A stretch of 64,000 bases of DNA from Rhizomicrobium electricum (GTDB taxonomy: Bacteria; Pseudomonadota; Alphaproteobacteria; Micropepsales; Micropepsaceae): NCBI RefSeq assembly GCF_011762045.1, contig NZ_JAASQS010000007.1, positions 62,001-126,000 on the forward strand. The letters run 5' to 3'. Shown piece after piece: positions 32,305 to 42,075 of this stretch; position 1 is the stretch's first letter; each line of letters opens with the position of its first letter. The position numbers and the translations under genes are program-made. The notes under the pieces are model-generated. The model was not told the origin of the DNA, ran no database searches, and worked only from the letters and a program-made list of their open reading frames with translations.

Positions 32305-32532
32305 ATGCACATGAAGTTTCTCACCATCATCACCCTCGTTCTCGTGATCGTCGGCGGACTCAACTGGGGTCTTGTCGGCGCGTTCAACGTCGATTTGGTG
32401 GCCGCGCTGTTCGGAGCCGGCTCACTGCTGTCGCGCATTGTCTATGTCTTGGTCGGGCTGTCGGCGCTCTGGCAGTTGAAGCCGCTGCTCGACAGCATCC
32501 GCGCGGATACGGTCGTTCCCGCAACGCACTGA
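32305..32532 (+). CDS. DUF378 small membrane protein
   Basis: A 75-residue membrane protein of DUF378. LVLVIVGGLNWGLVGAF (about 11-27), including the hallmark G-G-L-N-W-G-L-V-G, and a second helix (SRIVYVLVGLSALWQL) define it. The function is unknown; members are widespread in bacteria and archaea. ATG 32305 or ATG 32311 may be used. It follows the fasciclin gene by 12 bases. Confidence 0.9.
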   Translation: MHMKFLTIITLVLVIVGGLNWGLVGAFNVDLVAALFGAGSLLSRIVYVLVGLSALWQLKPLLDSIRADTVVPATH

Positions 32533-32592
32533 GGCAAGGCGTTTGGCGGCGGGTTTTTGCGGCCCGCCGCCGTTCTGCCTCGCGTTGCGGAG

Positions 32593-33444
32593 TCAGTTTT
32601 GCGCGGAAGGCGCCGGAGAGGTGATCGGTGCGGGTTCGGCGAAGGCCGCATTCAGCACCGCCGCCAGCCGCAGGCCGCCTTTGGCGAGTTGGGTTGCGGT
32701 GATGGTTCCGACGCTGGACGGATAGCTTTCCGGCAGCACGATGGGAGCCAGCGTAGTCCCGGTACCGGGAAACTGCGGATAGATTTTCGTCTTGGCGATC
32801 TGGAAGCTCTCGTTCGCCCACAGGTCCGGCGTCCCGGTCGACCATTGCGCCGCCACGTCCGGCGGGATCTTCGCGGACAAGGTTGCGGCGATGTCGGCGG
32901 GTTCGGACCCGATGGCGCGGATCACCGCATTGTCCCACACCGCATGTAAATTCGATTTTTTGCCGGCCGCCATGAGGGTGATCCTGTTGCCGCCTTTGTC
33001 CTGGTTGTCGGCACAATGCATCGGCTGGTGGATGTCGCCGACGAAATGGATCAGGAATTTGAGCGCCTCGGCCCGCACCGGCTTCAACAGGGATTTGTCC
33101 TTTACGATCGCGATTTCCTTGCCGATCTGGGCGACGATGCAATCGTCATCCGGGCAATCGCGGGCCGGATCGTAGCCGTCCGACGTGACCGGGATGTCGA
33201 CGTAATGCCAGTGCGAGGTGCCGTCGCGGCTGCGGCGGACCCGGTCGGCCCAATCGGCGATATCGGTCATGCCGCTGGTAGCGTCCTTGGCGTCGAACAG
33301 ATCGGCAACAGCCGTTTGCGCCGCCGGACTGAGATGGCTGGCCGCGATGGTTGCGATCGTCTGATGACCGGTTTGGTCCCATGCCTGCGACGGCACGAAG
33401 GCTGCGATAAACGCCAGCGACAGGATGACTTTTCTCGTACGCAT
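32593..33444 (-). CDS. S1/P1-type nuclease, exported
   Basis: A 283-residue zinc-dependent nuclease of the S1/P1 family, cutting single-stranded DNA and RNA. The start is ATG 33444. The signal peptide ends near VPSQA, so that the mature protein begins with Trp (WDQTGHQTIA), whose amino end ligates zinc in this family. Other ligands are seen in DIADWAD, HWHYVDIP, HFVGDIHQPMHC and NLHAVWDNAV. It is likely periplasmic or secreted for nucleic-acid scavenging. The gene is isolated. Confidence 0.92.
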   Translation of the reverse strand: MRTRKVILSLAFIAAFVPSQAWDQTGHQTIATIAASHLSPAAQTAVADLFDAKDATSGMTDIADWADRVRRSRDGTSHWHYVDIPVTSDGYDPARDCPDDDCIVAQIGKEIAIVKDKSLLKPVRAEALKFLIHFVGDIHQPMHCADNQDKGGNRITLMAAGKKSNLHAVWDNAVIRAIGSEPADIAATLSAKIPPDVAAQWSTGTPDLWANESFQIAKTKIYPQFPGTGTTLAPIVLPESYPSSVGTITATQLAKGGLRLAAVLNAAFAEPAPITSPAPSAQN

Positions 33445-33515
33445 ACTGGGAGACCCCGGTTCGAAATACGAAGGCCAGCATACGCGAACCGCGGGCAAAT
33501 CGGCCCTGCGGTGCC

Positions 33516-35564
33516 TTACCGCCCCTCCTGCCGCCACGCCAGCATCAGGGTGCCGACCAGGACCAGCAGTGCAAGCCATGCGGGCAGGAGCGGGGTTTCG
33601 TCAACGCTCGTCACGCGCGAGGTCTGGTTGGCGGCAATCCCCATCCAGCCGTCGCCGGCCATGCGGCGGCTTTTTGCGGTGCGCCGGATTTCCGGCATGC
33701 CGTCCGAAAACCATGCCACGCCGCCGCCCGATTGCTCGACCACCGGCGCGAGCAGACGGTCGGTGGCGCGCATATCGGCGACTTCCTTCGGATTCAAGGC
33801 ACCCGCCGCCGCGACGGCCGAGAGCGTGCCGTCGTTGACGCGATAAAGCCCCAGCGCATCGGCCTTGAGCCGTCCGCGCCACAGCCCGGCTTCGGCTTTG
33901 GCGAGCGGCAGAGGCACCTTGCTGCCGTCGGGCTTGGTCACGGTCACCGGTGGCGGCTGATTGGCCATGGTACGGCGCTCGACAACGAGATCGCCGTTGG
34001 CGATGGCTGCCGTCAGCCGTTCTTCTTCGAGTTCCGGTTCCTTCATCGACCAGTGCGCGATGCGGCGCAGAAGTTCGGCAATCGGTCCGCCGCCTTCGAA
34101 GCCGCGCGCCCACAGCCAGCCTTGATCCGACAGAAGTTCGGCGACGCGTCCCTTGCCGATGCGGTCGAGCACCAAGAGCGGCTTGTCGCCCGGCCCGCTC
34201 ATCACCACATCGCCCATCACCTTCTGGGCGCCGATCTGACGGAACCAGCGGCCCCAGCTCGGCGGAGTCTTGTCGGTGTTGGCGCCGGGCAGGTCCTTGG
34301 TGATCGGATGGGCTTGACCGAGCGCCGTCACCATCGGCTTGAACGGCTTTTCGATCACTTCGCCGGTCGGCTGTGCCGGCAGCACCACCGACAACGGTGT
34401 GCGATAGATGCTGGTGTAGGTGGAAAACTCCGGCCCGGCCGAAACCAGAAGCGCGCCGCCTTCGTACACATAGCCCGACAGGTTCTGATAATAGCCGAGC
34501 GGCAGGATTCCGCGCTCGCCGTAGCGGTCGAAGATGATGAGATCGAAGCCATCGAGCTTTTCCTGGAACAGCTCGCGCTTGGGAAACTCGATCAGCGCGA
34601 GTTCGTCCATCGGCGCCGGTTCGATCTTCTCCGGATCGCGCAGAATGGTGAAATGGACGAGGTCGACGCTCGGATCGCCCTTCAGCAGGCTGCGCCAGAC
34701 GCGCTCGCCGGCATTGGGTTCGCCCGAGACCAGCAGGACGCGCAGCCGGTCGCGCACGCCGTTGATCGTCACCACGGCGCGATTGTTTTCCAGCGTCAGC
34801 TCGTGCGGGCCCGGCGTGGCCTCGAGTTCGACCACGCTTTCGCCTTCGTGGGTGATCGGAATCTCGATCGGCGTGTTGCGGCCGAGCACGATATCGCGGC
34901 TGCCGGCATCGGCGCCGTCGATCCGCACCGCCAGACGTGCCAGCCCGCCCTGGCCGCCGCCAAGATCGTCGATGCGCACCACCACGCTCGCATTCTGCCC
35001 GACGATGGCGTAGCGCGAGGCATCGCTCACCGTCAGCTTGCGGTCGTTCTCGCCGCGGGTGCCGACGATGATCGCATGCACCGGGCCTTGTTTGGCCTTG
35101 GCCGGAATGTCGTGCACTTCGCCGTCGGTGACGAGGAAGGCGCCGGCGACGCGCTCCGGCTGCACATCCGCAAGCGCGGTGTTGAGCGCCGCGAAGAGTT
35201 GCGTGCCGGTATCTTCGCCCGCCGGATTGGTGGTGACGGTGACGAGGCGCACGTCGAGATTCTGTTCTTTCTTCAGCCGGTCCTTCAGTGCCGCGGCCGC
35301 CTTGTCGGCATCGGCTTTGCGGCTTCCGATCCCCATCGACTGGGAATGATCGACTACGATCGCCGCGACGTCCTTCAGCGGTTCGCGGTTCTCGCGCACC
35401 ATCAAGGGATTGGCGAGCGCCAGGATCAGCGCCAGGAACGCCAGCCCGCGCGCCCAGGTACCGCGGGCGCCGATAACGAAACCGTAGGTCACGAACAAGA
35501 CGGCGATGCCGATCAGGACGCCAAGCAGCGCGGCCGGAATGTGCGGGGCGAAGACGATGCTCAT
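33516..35564 (-). CDS. vWA-like membrane protein of a MoxR operon
   Basis: A 682-residue protein, last gene of moxR-DUF58-DUF4159-this gene. There are two membrane helices at the start (about 5-57) and a vWA-like metal-site motif AIVVDHSQSMG (about 68-78) that deviates from strict DxSxS (D-H-S-Q-S). A long extracytoplasmic part includes a glutamine-amidotransferase-like fold region (FDLIIFDRYGERG), and a final helix ends in WRQEGR. Such proteins probably assemble with the DUF4159 protein. The role is unknown; related Bat operons affect stress tolerance. Confidence 0.78.
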   Translation of the reverse strand: MSIVFAPHIPAALLGVLIGIAVLFVTYGFVIGARGTWARGLAFLALILALANPLMVRENREPLKDVAAIVVDHSQSMGIGSRKADADKAAAALKDRLKKEQNLDVRLVTVTTNPAGEDTGTQLFAALNTALADVQPERVAGAFLVTDGEVHDIPAKAKQGPVHAIIVGTRGENDRKLTVSDASRYAIVGQNASVVVRIDDLGGGQGGLARLAVRIDGADAGSRDIVLGRNTPIEIPITHEGESVVELEATPGPHELTLENNRAVVTINGVRDRLRVLLVSGEPNAGERVWRSLLKGDPSVDLVHFTILRDPEKIEPAPMDELALIEFPKRELFQEKLDGFDLIIFDRYGERGILPLGYYQNLSGYVYEGGALLVSAGPEFSTYTSIYRTPLSVVLPAQPTGEVIEKPFKPMVTALGQAHPITKDLPGANTDKTPPSWGRWFRQIGAQKVMGDVVMSGPGDKPLLVLDRIGKGRVAELLSDQGWLWARGFEGGGPIAELLRRIAHWSMKEPELEEERLTAAIANGDLVVERRTMANQPPPVTVTKPDGSKVPLPLAKAEAGLWRGRLKADALGLYRVNDGTLSAVAAAGALNPKEVADMRATDRLLAPVVEQSGGGVAWFSDGMPEIRRTAKSRRMAGDGWMGIAANQTSRVTSVDETPLLPAWLALLVLVGTLMLAWRQEGR

Positions 35565-38255
35565 CTACTTCCCCAGCCGTTGCAGGATGGCTTTGACGTG
35601 GACCTGATCGGTCTTGTAGTTGCCGGTCAGGGCGTACATCACCAGATTGACGCCGAAACGGATCGCCAGTTCGCGCTGGGTCGAGCCGCCCGGCGTTACG
35701 TCGGCCAGCGGATGGCCATGGCCGTCGGTGGCCCAGGCTGCGGCCCAGTCGTTGCCGCCGATGATGATCGGCGAAACGCCGTCGCCGCCGCGGATCGGCG
35801 CATTGCCGGGCGGCAGAACCTGCGCCCACACCGTGCCGCCGTCCCAGCGGCCGGGGAAGGTCGAGATCAGGTAATAGGATTTGGTCAGCACATGGGCGGG
35901 GGGCACCGGTGCCAAAGGCGGCATGTCGAGCTTGCCGAGAAGGCGGCGCAGCGTCAGCTCGCCCGGATTGTTGGGACCGCGCACCGGCCCCAGCGTCAGG
36001 TCGCGGGTGTCGATCAGGATGGTGCCGCCGTTGCGCATGTATTCGGCGACTTTCGACACCGCGGCGGCGGAGAGATCCTTTTGGCGTGGATCCATCGGCC
36101 AATAGATGAGCGGGAAGAAGGAGAGATCGTCCTTCTCCAGATTGACGCCCATCGGCTCCTGCGGCGCATAGGTCGTGCGTTGCGCCAAGACGGTGCCGAG
36201 ACCGGTCAGTCCCGCTTTGCTCATGGCATCGACATCGGCGACGCCGGTGACGACATAGGCCAGCCGCGTATCGAGCGCCGCTTTCATCGCGAAGGCATCG
36301 TCGGCGCGGGCAACGCCGGTATGCACGAGCAGCAGCAGCGCAGCGGCCGTCCCCAGCCAGCGTTTGACGTTGGGCACATAGCCGCGCAGCACCAGCGAGA
36401 TCAGGAAATCGATCAGCAGCAGGAACGCGGCGGCGATCAGGAATGGTGTCTTCAGCGGCAGCGCGGCGCGGGCGGCATAGTGTGCGGTGCTGAGATCGAG
36501 GCTGTGCATCGGCATCAGCAGGGTTGAATTGTTCGCCGCATTCAGTGCCCGTTCCGCGCCGGGCGCACCGTACAGTCCCGGCGGATGCGCGCGCGACGCC
36601 TCGGTCGTGGCGATATCGCGACTCTTGATCGGCTGGGCATCGCCATCGGCGCCAAGCTTTCCGAAGCCGTCGAGCACGGAGGCGGCCGGCAGCATGGCGC
36701 CCGCGGAAAGCTCGGCCGGTTCGACGCCGGTCGACAGCGTCATCAGGCGGCGCAGCATGTCGACATAGAGGCCCGACATCGGCAGCGTCGACCAGCTTGG
36801 TGCCGCCGCAACATGGAACTGCACGATCCAGCCCTTGCCGCGGGCGGCGGCGGTGACCATCGGCGTGCCGTCCGCAAGCCGCGCCCAGGTGTGCGACGCG
36901 AGGGCGACCGAGGGCTCGGCGAGAATCTGGCGCGACACCGTCACGTCTTCGGGAATGGCAAGGCCGCTGAACGGGCTCGTTTCTGGGAAGGTGGCCAGAT
37001 GCTGCGGCGAGCCCCACGACAATGCGCTGCCCAGCGTGCGTCCGCCGGCGCGCAGCGCCACCGGCACCAGATCGTCGGTGCCGCTCGCGGTATGATCGCC
37101 GGCAAAGCGGATCAACAGACCGCCGTCTTCGACGAACTTTTTCACCTGATCGTAGTTGGCGCCGGCGATCTTGCCGACATCCGACAGGATCAGCACCGAA
37201 ACTTTGCGCGCGATCAGATCGGCGATGGCGCCTTTGTGCAGATCCGCGTATGGCGACAGCGCCCGTTCGAGATAGAATGTGCCCGACAGCAGCGGTTCTT
37301 CGCCTTGGGCGCCGGACACCAGGCCCACCGCCCGCCGCGGCGCGCCGCGATCGAGCAGATGCACCGCGCCCGCGCTCTTCTCGCCGAGGATTTCCAGCCG
37401 CGCCGTCTGATTGCGCATTTCGAGCGGAATGGCGAGCTTGGCGACCGTCTTGTTCCGGCCGTTCTCGATGCGGAACGGCGCCGTGCCCAAGGTCTGGCCT
37501 TGTTCGCCGAGCGCTGCGATCACGCCTTGCGCCGTGCCGTCGTCGCCGGTGCGGATCACAGTGAGTTCGAAACCGGCCGAGGTGTTGGTGGCGTTTGCAA
37601 TGGCGAGTGGCCCGTTCTCCGACGCGAACAACCGTACGGACCCGAGCCGCTTCAAGCCGTCCGCCGCCTTCGCCGCCAAGCCGTCGTCGACACCGTCCGA
37701 CAGCCATAGCACTTCGGCGCCGGGCTGCAGTTTGGCGAGCGCTGCGATCGCGTTCTTGCGGCTGGCAAGCCAGGGCCTCGGTTCCAGCGCCGCCGCCGCT
37801 TTCGCGGCCCGCCCGGAATCGAGATATTCGCCTTCCGAACGGTCGGCCGTCGCGATGATCGCCACCGGCCGGTTGGCGCGCGTTGCGCTGTCGACGGCTT
37901 CACGCACGAGGCCCGCGCGTGCATCCCAATTCGGCGCGGCGGTCCAGCCGTTGTCGACCAGCAGCACCAGTGGTCCGCTGCCCGTCAGTGTCAAAGTGCG
38001 TCCGATCTGCGGCTCCGACAATGCGATGATCACCGCCGCCGCCGCGATCAGGCGCAGCAGCATCAGCCACCACGGCGTGCCCGACGGCGTTTCTTCTTCG
38101 TCCTTCAAACCGAGCAACAGGCGCAGCGGCGGAAACACCACGCGCTTGGGCAGAGGCGGGGTAACGCGCAGCAGAAACCAGATCACCGGCAGCACGACGA
38201 GGCCGAGCAATATCCACGGCGCGCCGAAACTGATGTGCGGGAGAAAATCCATCAC
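35565..38255 (-). CDS. DUF4159 membrane protein with BatA-type N-terminus
   Basis: An 896-residue protein. The N-terminal ~80 residues are of the BatA/aerotolerance type (FLPHISFGAPWILLGL, then two membrane helices around 12-28 and 63-80). A large extracytoplasmic region follows, then helices near 620-660, and a C-terminal DUF4159 domain (LIYWPMDPRQKDLS, MRNGGTILIDTRDL). It abuts the next gene without a gap and overlaps the DUF58 gene by 4 bases (ATGA-type coupling). Its function is unknown beyond the MoxR-associated context. Confidence 0.82.
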   Translation of the reverse strand: MMDFLPHISFGAPWILLGLVVLPVIWFLLRVTPPLPKRVVFPPLRLLLGLKDEEETPSGTPWWLMLLRLIAAAAVIIALSEPQIGRTLTLTGSGPLVLLVDNGWTAAPNWDARAGLVREAVDSATRANRPVAIIATADRSEGEYLDSGRAAKAAAALEPRPWLASRKNAIAALAKLQPGAEVLWLSDGVDDGLAAKAADGLKRLGSVRLFASENGPLAIANATNTSAGFELTVIRTGDDGTAQGVIAALGEQGQTLGTAPFRIENGRNKTVAKLAIPLEMRNQTARLEILGEKSAGAVHLLDRGAPRRAVGLVSGAQGEEPLLSGTFYLERALSPYADLHKGAIADLIARKVSVLILSDVGKIAGANYDQVKKFVEDGGLLIRFAGDHTASGTDDLVPVALRAGGRTLGSALSWGSPQHLATFPETSPFSGLAIPEDVTVSRQILAEPSVALASHTWARLADGTPMVTAAARGKGWIVQFHVAAAPSWSTLPMSGLYVDMLRRLMTLSTGVEPAELSAGAMLPAASVLDGFGKLGADGDAQPIKSRDIATTEASRAHPPGLYGAPGAERALNAANNSTLLMPMHSLDLSTAHYAARAALPLKTPFLIAAAFLLLIDFLISLVLRGYVPNVKRWLGTAAALLLLVHTGVARADDAFAMKAALDTRLAYVVTGVADVDAMSKAGLTGLGTVLAQRTTYAPQEPMGVNLEKDDLSFFPLIYWPMDPRQKDLSAAAVSKVAEYMRNGGTILIDTRDLTLGPVRGPNNPGELTLRRLLGKLDMPPLAPVPPAHVLTKSYYLISTFPGRWDGGTVWAQVLPPGNAPIRGGDGVSPIIIGGNDWAAAWATDGHGHPLADVTPGGSTQRELAIRFGVNLVMYALTGNYKTDQVHVKAILQRLGK

Positions 38256-39121
38256 CCTGCCATCCGGTGTCCGCCCGAGAGGTCGGCGTAAAGCGCCACC
38301 AGGGCGCCTTGCGGCGAACGGTCGGTGCGATGGGCGGTATAGCTCCAGCCGAGTTTGCGCGCGAGCAGTGCCACCGCTTCGGCATGCGCCTTGAACCGGG
38401 CGCGGTATTCGCTCGCCACGCCTTCGGCCCGTCCCAGCGTGCGGGTTTGTTCACCGCTGACGGATTCGAAGCGCGTGCGGCCGAGATATGGAAAATCCTC
38501 TTCCGCCGGATCGATGATATGCACCAGCCGTCCGCCCGCGTTGGATCGCGTCAGCCGCCGTATGGTGTGCTCGATATCTTCCAGCGGCGCCAGGAAATCG
38601 CCGAACCAGACGAACTGGGCGTTGCGCGGCAACGGCGCTTCCGGCGGCAACAGATCGTCGCGTGGCGCCTGTTCGGACAGCGCAAAGCCGATCCGGCGAT
38701 AGGTGGCGCGCGAATTGGCCGGCGGTTCCTTTTCGCCATAGAGCGCGATGCGTTCGCCGCCGCGCACCAACAGAATGCCGATCGCCAGCGCCAAAAGGCT
38801 GGCACGTTCCAGTTTGGTCTCGGCACCCGATCCGAACCGCATCGACGGCGCGCCGTCGCGCCAAAGCCAGACCGATTGCGCCGCCTCCCATTCGCGCTCG
38901 CGCACGTAAAGATGCTGGCTCTTGGCCGATTGCCGCCAGTCGATCGCCGTGGAGGCATCGCCGGGGCGATAGTGATGGAATTGCCAGAAGCTTTGGCCGA
39001 TGCCGGCCTTGCGCCGTCCGTGCATGCCGAGCGTGACCGACGACGCCAGCCGTTCGGCCCGCACCATCAGCGCCGGCAGCGTGGCCGCAAGCGATTCGGC
39101 GCTGTCGGTCAGGCGGGTCAT
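38252..39121 (-). CDS. DUF58 domain protein
   Basis: A 289-residue soluble protein with a DUF58 core. TAIDWRQSAKSQHLYVRERE (about 57-76) carries the conserved D-W-R and R-x-x-E pattern. DUF58 proteins pair with MoxR AAA+ ATPases and vWA proteins, and may be chaperone-assembled targets or adaptors. It starts 1 base after moxR and overlaps the DUF4159 gene by 4 bases. Confidence 0.88.
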   Translation of the reverse strand: MTRLTDSAESLAATLPALMVRAERLASSVTLGMHGRRKAGIGQSFWQFHHYRPGDASTAIDWRQSAKSQHLYVREREWEAAQSVWLWRDGAPSMRFGSGAETKLERASLLALAIGILLVRGGERIALYGEKEPPANSRATYRRIGFALSEQAPRDDLLPPEAPLPRNAQFVWFGDFLAPLEDIEHTIRRLTRSNAGGRLVHIIDPAEEDFPYLGRTRFESVSGEQTRTLGRAEGVASEYRARFKAHAEAVALLARKLGWSYTAHRTDRSPQGALVALYADLSGGHRMAG

Positions 39122-39122
39122 G

Positions 39123-40124
39123 CTAGAGCAGCGTCCGGCACAGCCGGTCGATCACCGTGGTCACCGTCAGTCCTTCCGACCGCGCCGCGAAATTGAGCGC
39201 CATGCGATGGCGCAGAACCGGTTGCGCCAGCGCCACCACGTCGTCGGTCGACGGCGCCAGCCGTCCTTCGATCAGGGCGCGGGCGCGGCAGGCCAGCATG
39301 AAGGCTTGGCTTGCGCGCGGGCCGGGGCCCCAGGCGATGACGTTGCGCAAGTCCGGCGCGGCGTCCGCTTCGGGACGGGCGGCCCGCACCAGACGCAGGA
39401 TCGCTTCCACCACGGTGTCGCCGACGGGAATGTGGCGCACGATCGCCTGCGCCGCCATCAGATCCTCGGGCGTGCACACCGGTGCCGCGGCTTTTTCCTG
39501 GCCGAACGTGGTGGCCAGCAGCATTTGCTTTTCGGCCTCCTTGTCGGGATAGCCGATATCGATCTGGAGCAGGAAGCGGTCGAGCTGCGCTTCGGGCAAG
39601 GGATAGGTGCCTTCCTGCTCGAGCGGATTCTGCGTCGCCAGCACATGGAACGGTTTGGGCAGATCGTAGCGCGTTCCCGCTACCGTCACTTGCCGTTCCT
39701 GCATCGATTGGAGCAAAGCGCTCTGGGTGCGCGGCGAGGCGCGGTTGATTTCGTCCGCCATCAAAAGCTGGGTGAACACCGGTCCGTTGATGAAGCGGAA
39801 GGCGCGATGGCGGTCGTCGGTCTCTTCCAGCACTTCCGAGCCGATAATGTCGGCCGGCATCAGGTCGGGGGTGAACTGGACCCGCTTGAAGTCCATGCCG
39901 AGCACGATGCCCATGGCTTCGACCAGCTTAGTTTTGGCCAGACCCGGCACGCCGATCAAAAGTCCATGACCGCCCGCCAGTAGGGTGATCAAGGCCTGAT
40001 CGATGACGTCGGTCTGGCCGAAGATGACCTCGCCGATGCCGGCGCGTACCGCTTTGGCGACGGCGGCGGCCCGCTCGGCGCGTTCGACGGCTGGCTGAAG
40101 GTTTTCGCCGGTCGTATCGTTCAT
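39123..40124 (-). CDS. MoxR-family AAA+ ATPase
   Basis: A 333-residue MoxR ATPase, a chaperone-like AAA+ protein that activates or assembles vWA partners. Walker A is LLIGVPGLAKTKLVE (about 55-69), Walker B LLMADEINRASP (about 116-127), and sensor 1 is in FHVLATQNPLEQEGTYPLP. It heads the operon with DUF58, DUF4159 and vWA-like genes and is divergent from the CoA-type Nudix gene across ~120 bases. Confidence 0.94.
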   Translation of the reverse strand: MNDTTGENLQPAVERAERAAAVAKAVRAGIGEVIFGQTDVIDQALITLLAGGHGLLIGVPGLAKTKLVEAMGIVLGMDFKRVQFTPDLMPADIIGSEVLEETDDRHRAFRFINGPVFTQLLMADEINRASPRTQSALLQSMQERQVTVAGTRYDLPKPFHVLATQNPLEQEGTYPLPEAQLDRFLLQIDIGYPDKEAEKQMLLATTFGQEKAAAPVCTPEDLMAAQAIVRHIPVGDTVVEAILRLVRAARPEADAAPDLRNVIAWGPGPRASQAFMLACRARALIEGRLAPSTDDVVALAQPVLRHRMALNFAARSEGLTVTTVIDRLCRTLL

Positions 40125-40243
40125 GGAAGCTGTCCAGGTCTGTTGCAGGAAAGGCTAAGGGTTGCCTATTGTTGGCGTATCGCGCGCGGGCCCCGTTTTG
40201 TACCCCGGCGGGCCCAAGGCAACAAGGATAACGCACCGCTCGG

Positions 40244-40861
40244 ATGATGGACGCCGGAGCTTTTCTCAACCTGGAAACATTACGGTCGCGCCTATACGCC
40301 GACCCGCCGTCGTCCGAGCCGAAGCGCAGCGACTTTGACCTCAATCCGCATGTGCGCCCGGAAGGCCGCCGGGTCTTGCGGCTTTCCGCCGTGCTGGTAC
40401 CGATTGTGGCGCGCGCCGAGCCGACGGTCCTCTTCACCCGCCGCAGCATCGCCTTGTCGCGTCACGCCGGACAGGTGAGCTTTCCCGGCGGTGCCGCCGA
40501 CCCCGTCGATACATCGCCGGCCGCAACCGCCCTGCGCGAGTTGCAGGAGGAAACCGGCATCGATCCGTCGTTTGTCACCGTTGCCGGCTATCTCGACGCC
40601 TACGAAACCGTTACGGGGTTTTCGGTCCTGCCGGTGGTGGGGCTGGTGGCCGAGGGTTTCGCACTGGCGCCCGATGCCCGCGAGGTTGACGCGATTTTCG
40701 AAGTTCCGCTTGCCTTCCTGCTCGATCCCGCCAACTGCCGTGAAGACAAGGCCGAGTTCAAAGGCAGCACGCGCCGGTTCTACGTCTTCGAGTACGAAAG
40801 CCATTATATCTGGGGTGCTACCGCTGCTATGCTGAGGGCTCTTGCCGGACGGCTCCAATGA
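40244..40861 (+). CDS. CoA-pyrophosphatase-type Nudix hydrolase (NudL-like)
   Basis: A 205-residue Nudix hydrolase of the CoA diphosphatase subgroup, which splits CoA into 4'-phosphopantetheine and 3',5'-ADP. The NuCoA signature is evident: LFTRRSIALSRHAGQVSFPGG is spread over about 66-86, directly followed by the Nudix box with ALRELQEETGI (the usual early Glu is Asp). The ATG at 40244 and the next codon are both possible starts. Its last codons overlap the start of the CCA-adding gene by 4 bases. Confidence 0.87.
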   Translation: MMDAGAFLNLETLRSRLYADPPSSEPKRSDFDLNPHVRPEGRRVLRLSAVLVPIVARAEPTVLFTRRSIALSRHAGQVSFPGGAADPVDTSPAATALRELQEETGIDPSFVTVAGYLDAYETVTGFSVLPVVGLVAEGFALAPDAREVDAIFEVPLAFLLDPANCREDKAEFKGSTRRFYVFEYESHYIWGATAAMLRALAGRLQ

Positions 40862-42075
40862 CGCGCCTTTCTCCGCAGCCATTCATGACCAACCCCGAGA
40901 CCGTGAAGCTGATGGCGGTCCTGGGTGAGGCGCGCTTCGTCGGCGGCGTGGTGCGCAATGCGCTGCTTGGCAAGCCGGTCAGCGACATCGACGTAGCGAC
41001 GCCGCATCCGCCGGAAAAAGTGCGCGCCTTGCTCGAAGCGGCAGGGCTCAAGGCGGTGCCGACTGGCATCGAGCACGGCACGATTACCGCCGTCGTGAAC
41101 GGCAAGCCGTTCGAAGTCACCACCTTGCGCCGCGATGTCGAGACCGACGGACGCCGTGCGGTGGTCGCCTTCACCACCGATTGGGCGGAAGATGCTCAGC
41201 GGCGCGATTTCACCATGAACGCGCTCTACGCCGATCGCGACGGCGAGGTCTACGATCACGTCGGCGGCGTTGCCGATCTCGAAGCCGGCCGGGTGCGGTT
41301 TGTCGGCGATCCCGCGGCGCGCATTCGCGAGGATTACTTGCGCATCCTGCGTCTGTTCCGCTTTCATGCTTGGTATGGCCAAGGCGGGCTCGACGTCGAT
41401 GCGCTGGTTGCGGTCGAGCAGGAAAAAGCCGGCCTTGCCAAGCTCTCGGGCGAGCGCATCGCCAAGGAGATGCTGAAGCTCCTGGAAGCCGCCAATCCGG
41501 TTGCGGTGCTGGTGGCCATGGGCGAGACCGGCGTGCTCGCCGAAGTGCTGCCGGGCGCGCCCGATATCATGCGCCTCAAGCGCCTCGCCGCCGCCGATGC
41601 TTCCGCCGCGTTGCCGCCCGACGGCGTTCTGCGTCTCGCGGCCTTGCTGCCGCGCGATAAGGCCGTGGCGCAGGCAGTGGCCAAGCGGTGGAAACTCTCC
41701 AACGCGCATACCGACCGCCTGACGGATCTGGCGGAGGCGGGCGAGACGGTGACGCCCTATCTTTCGACTCACGACGTCGCCAAGCTGCTCTACAAGCTCG
41801 GGCCCGAGCGGTTCCGCGATCGTGTCCGGCTGGCCTGGGCCGAGGCGCCGCAAGCCTTCGTGCAATGGCGCACCTTCCTCGCCAGCGCCAACGAATGGCA
41901 GCGGCCGGTATTTCCGCTCTCGGGCGACGATGTGATGGCGGCGGGCGTGGTCAAAGGTCGGGCGGTCGGGCAGGTGCTTTCCGAGGTCGAATCCTGGTGG
42001 ATCGAAAACGGCTTTACGGCGGATATCGCGGCGGTGCAGAACGCATTGCGCCGTGCCGTCGAGAAGGTCCGCTGA
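40858..42075 (+). CDS. cca: CCA-adding / poly(A) polymerase family nucleotidyltransferase
   Basis: A 405-residue class II nucleotidyltransferase, most likely the CCA-adding enzyme that repairs tRNA 3' ends. The GGVVRNALLG motif (about 24-33) and metal-binding DIDVATP (about 41-47) are followed by RRDFTMNALYAD, where the usual D-x-D region binds ATP/CTP, and LRILRLFRFHAWYG. Poly(A) polymerase activity cannot be excluded from sequence. The tRNA in this window carries an encoded CCA, so its role would be repair. It is coupled to both neighbours by short overlaps. Confidence 0.88.
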   Translation: MTRLSPQPFMTNPETVKLMAVLGEARFVGGVVRNALLGKPVSDIDVATPHPPEKVRALLEAAGLKAVPTGIEHGTITAVVNGKPFEVTTLRRDVETDGRRAVVAFTTDWAEDAQRRDFTMNALYADRDGEVYDHVGGVADLEAGRVRFVGDPAARIREDYLRILRLFRFHAWYGQGGLDVDALVAVEQEKAGLAKLSGERIAKEMLKLLEAANPVAVLVAMGETGVLAEVLPGAPDIMRLKRLAAADASAALPPDGVLRLAALLPRDKAVAQAVAKRWKLSNAHTDRLTDLAEAGETVTPYLSTHDVAKLLYKLGPERFRDRVRLAWAEAPQAFVQWRTFLASANEWQRPVFPLSGDDVMAAGVVKGRAVGQVLSEVESWWIENGFTADIAAVQNALRRAVEKVR

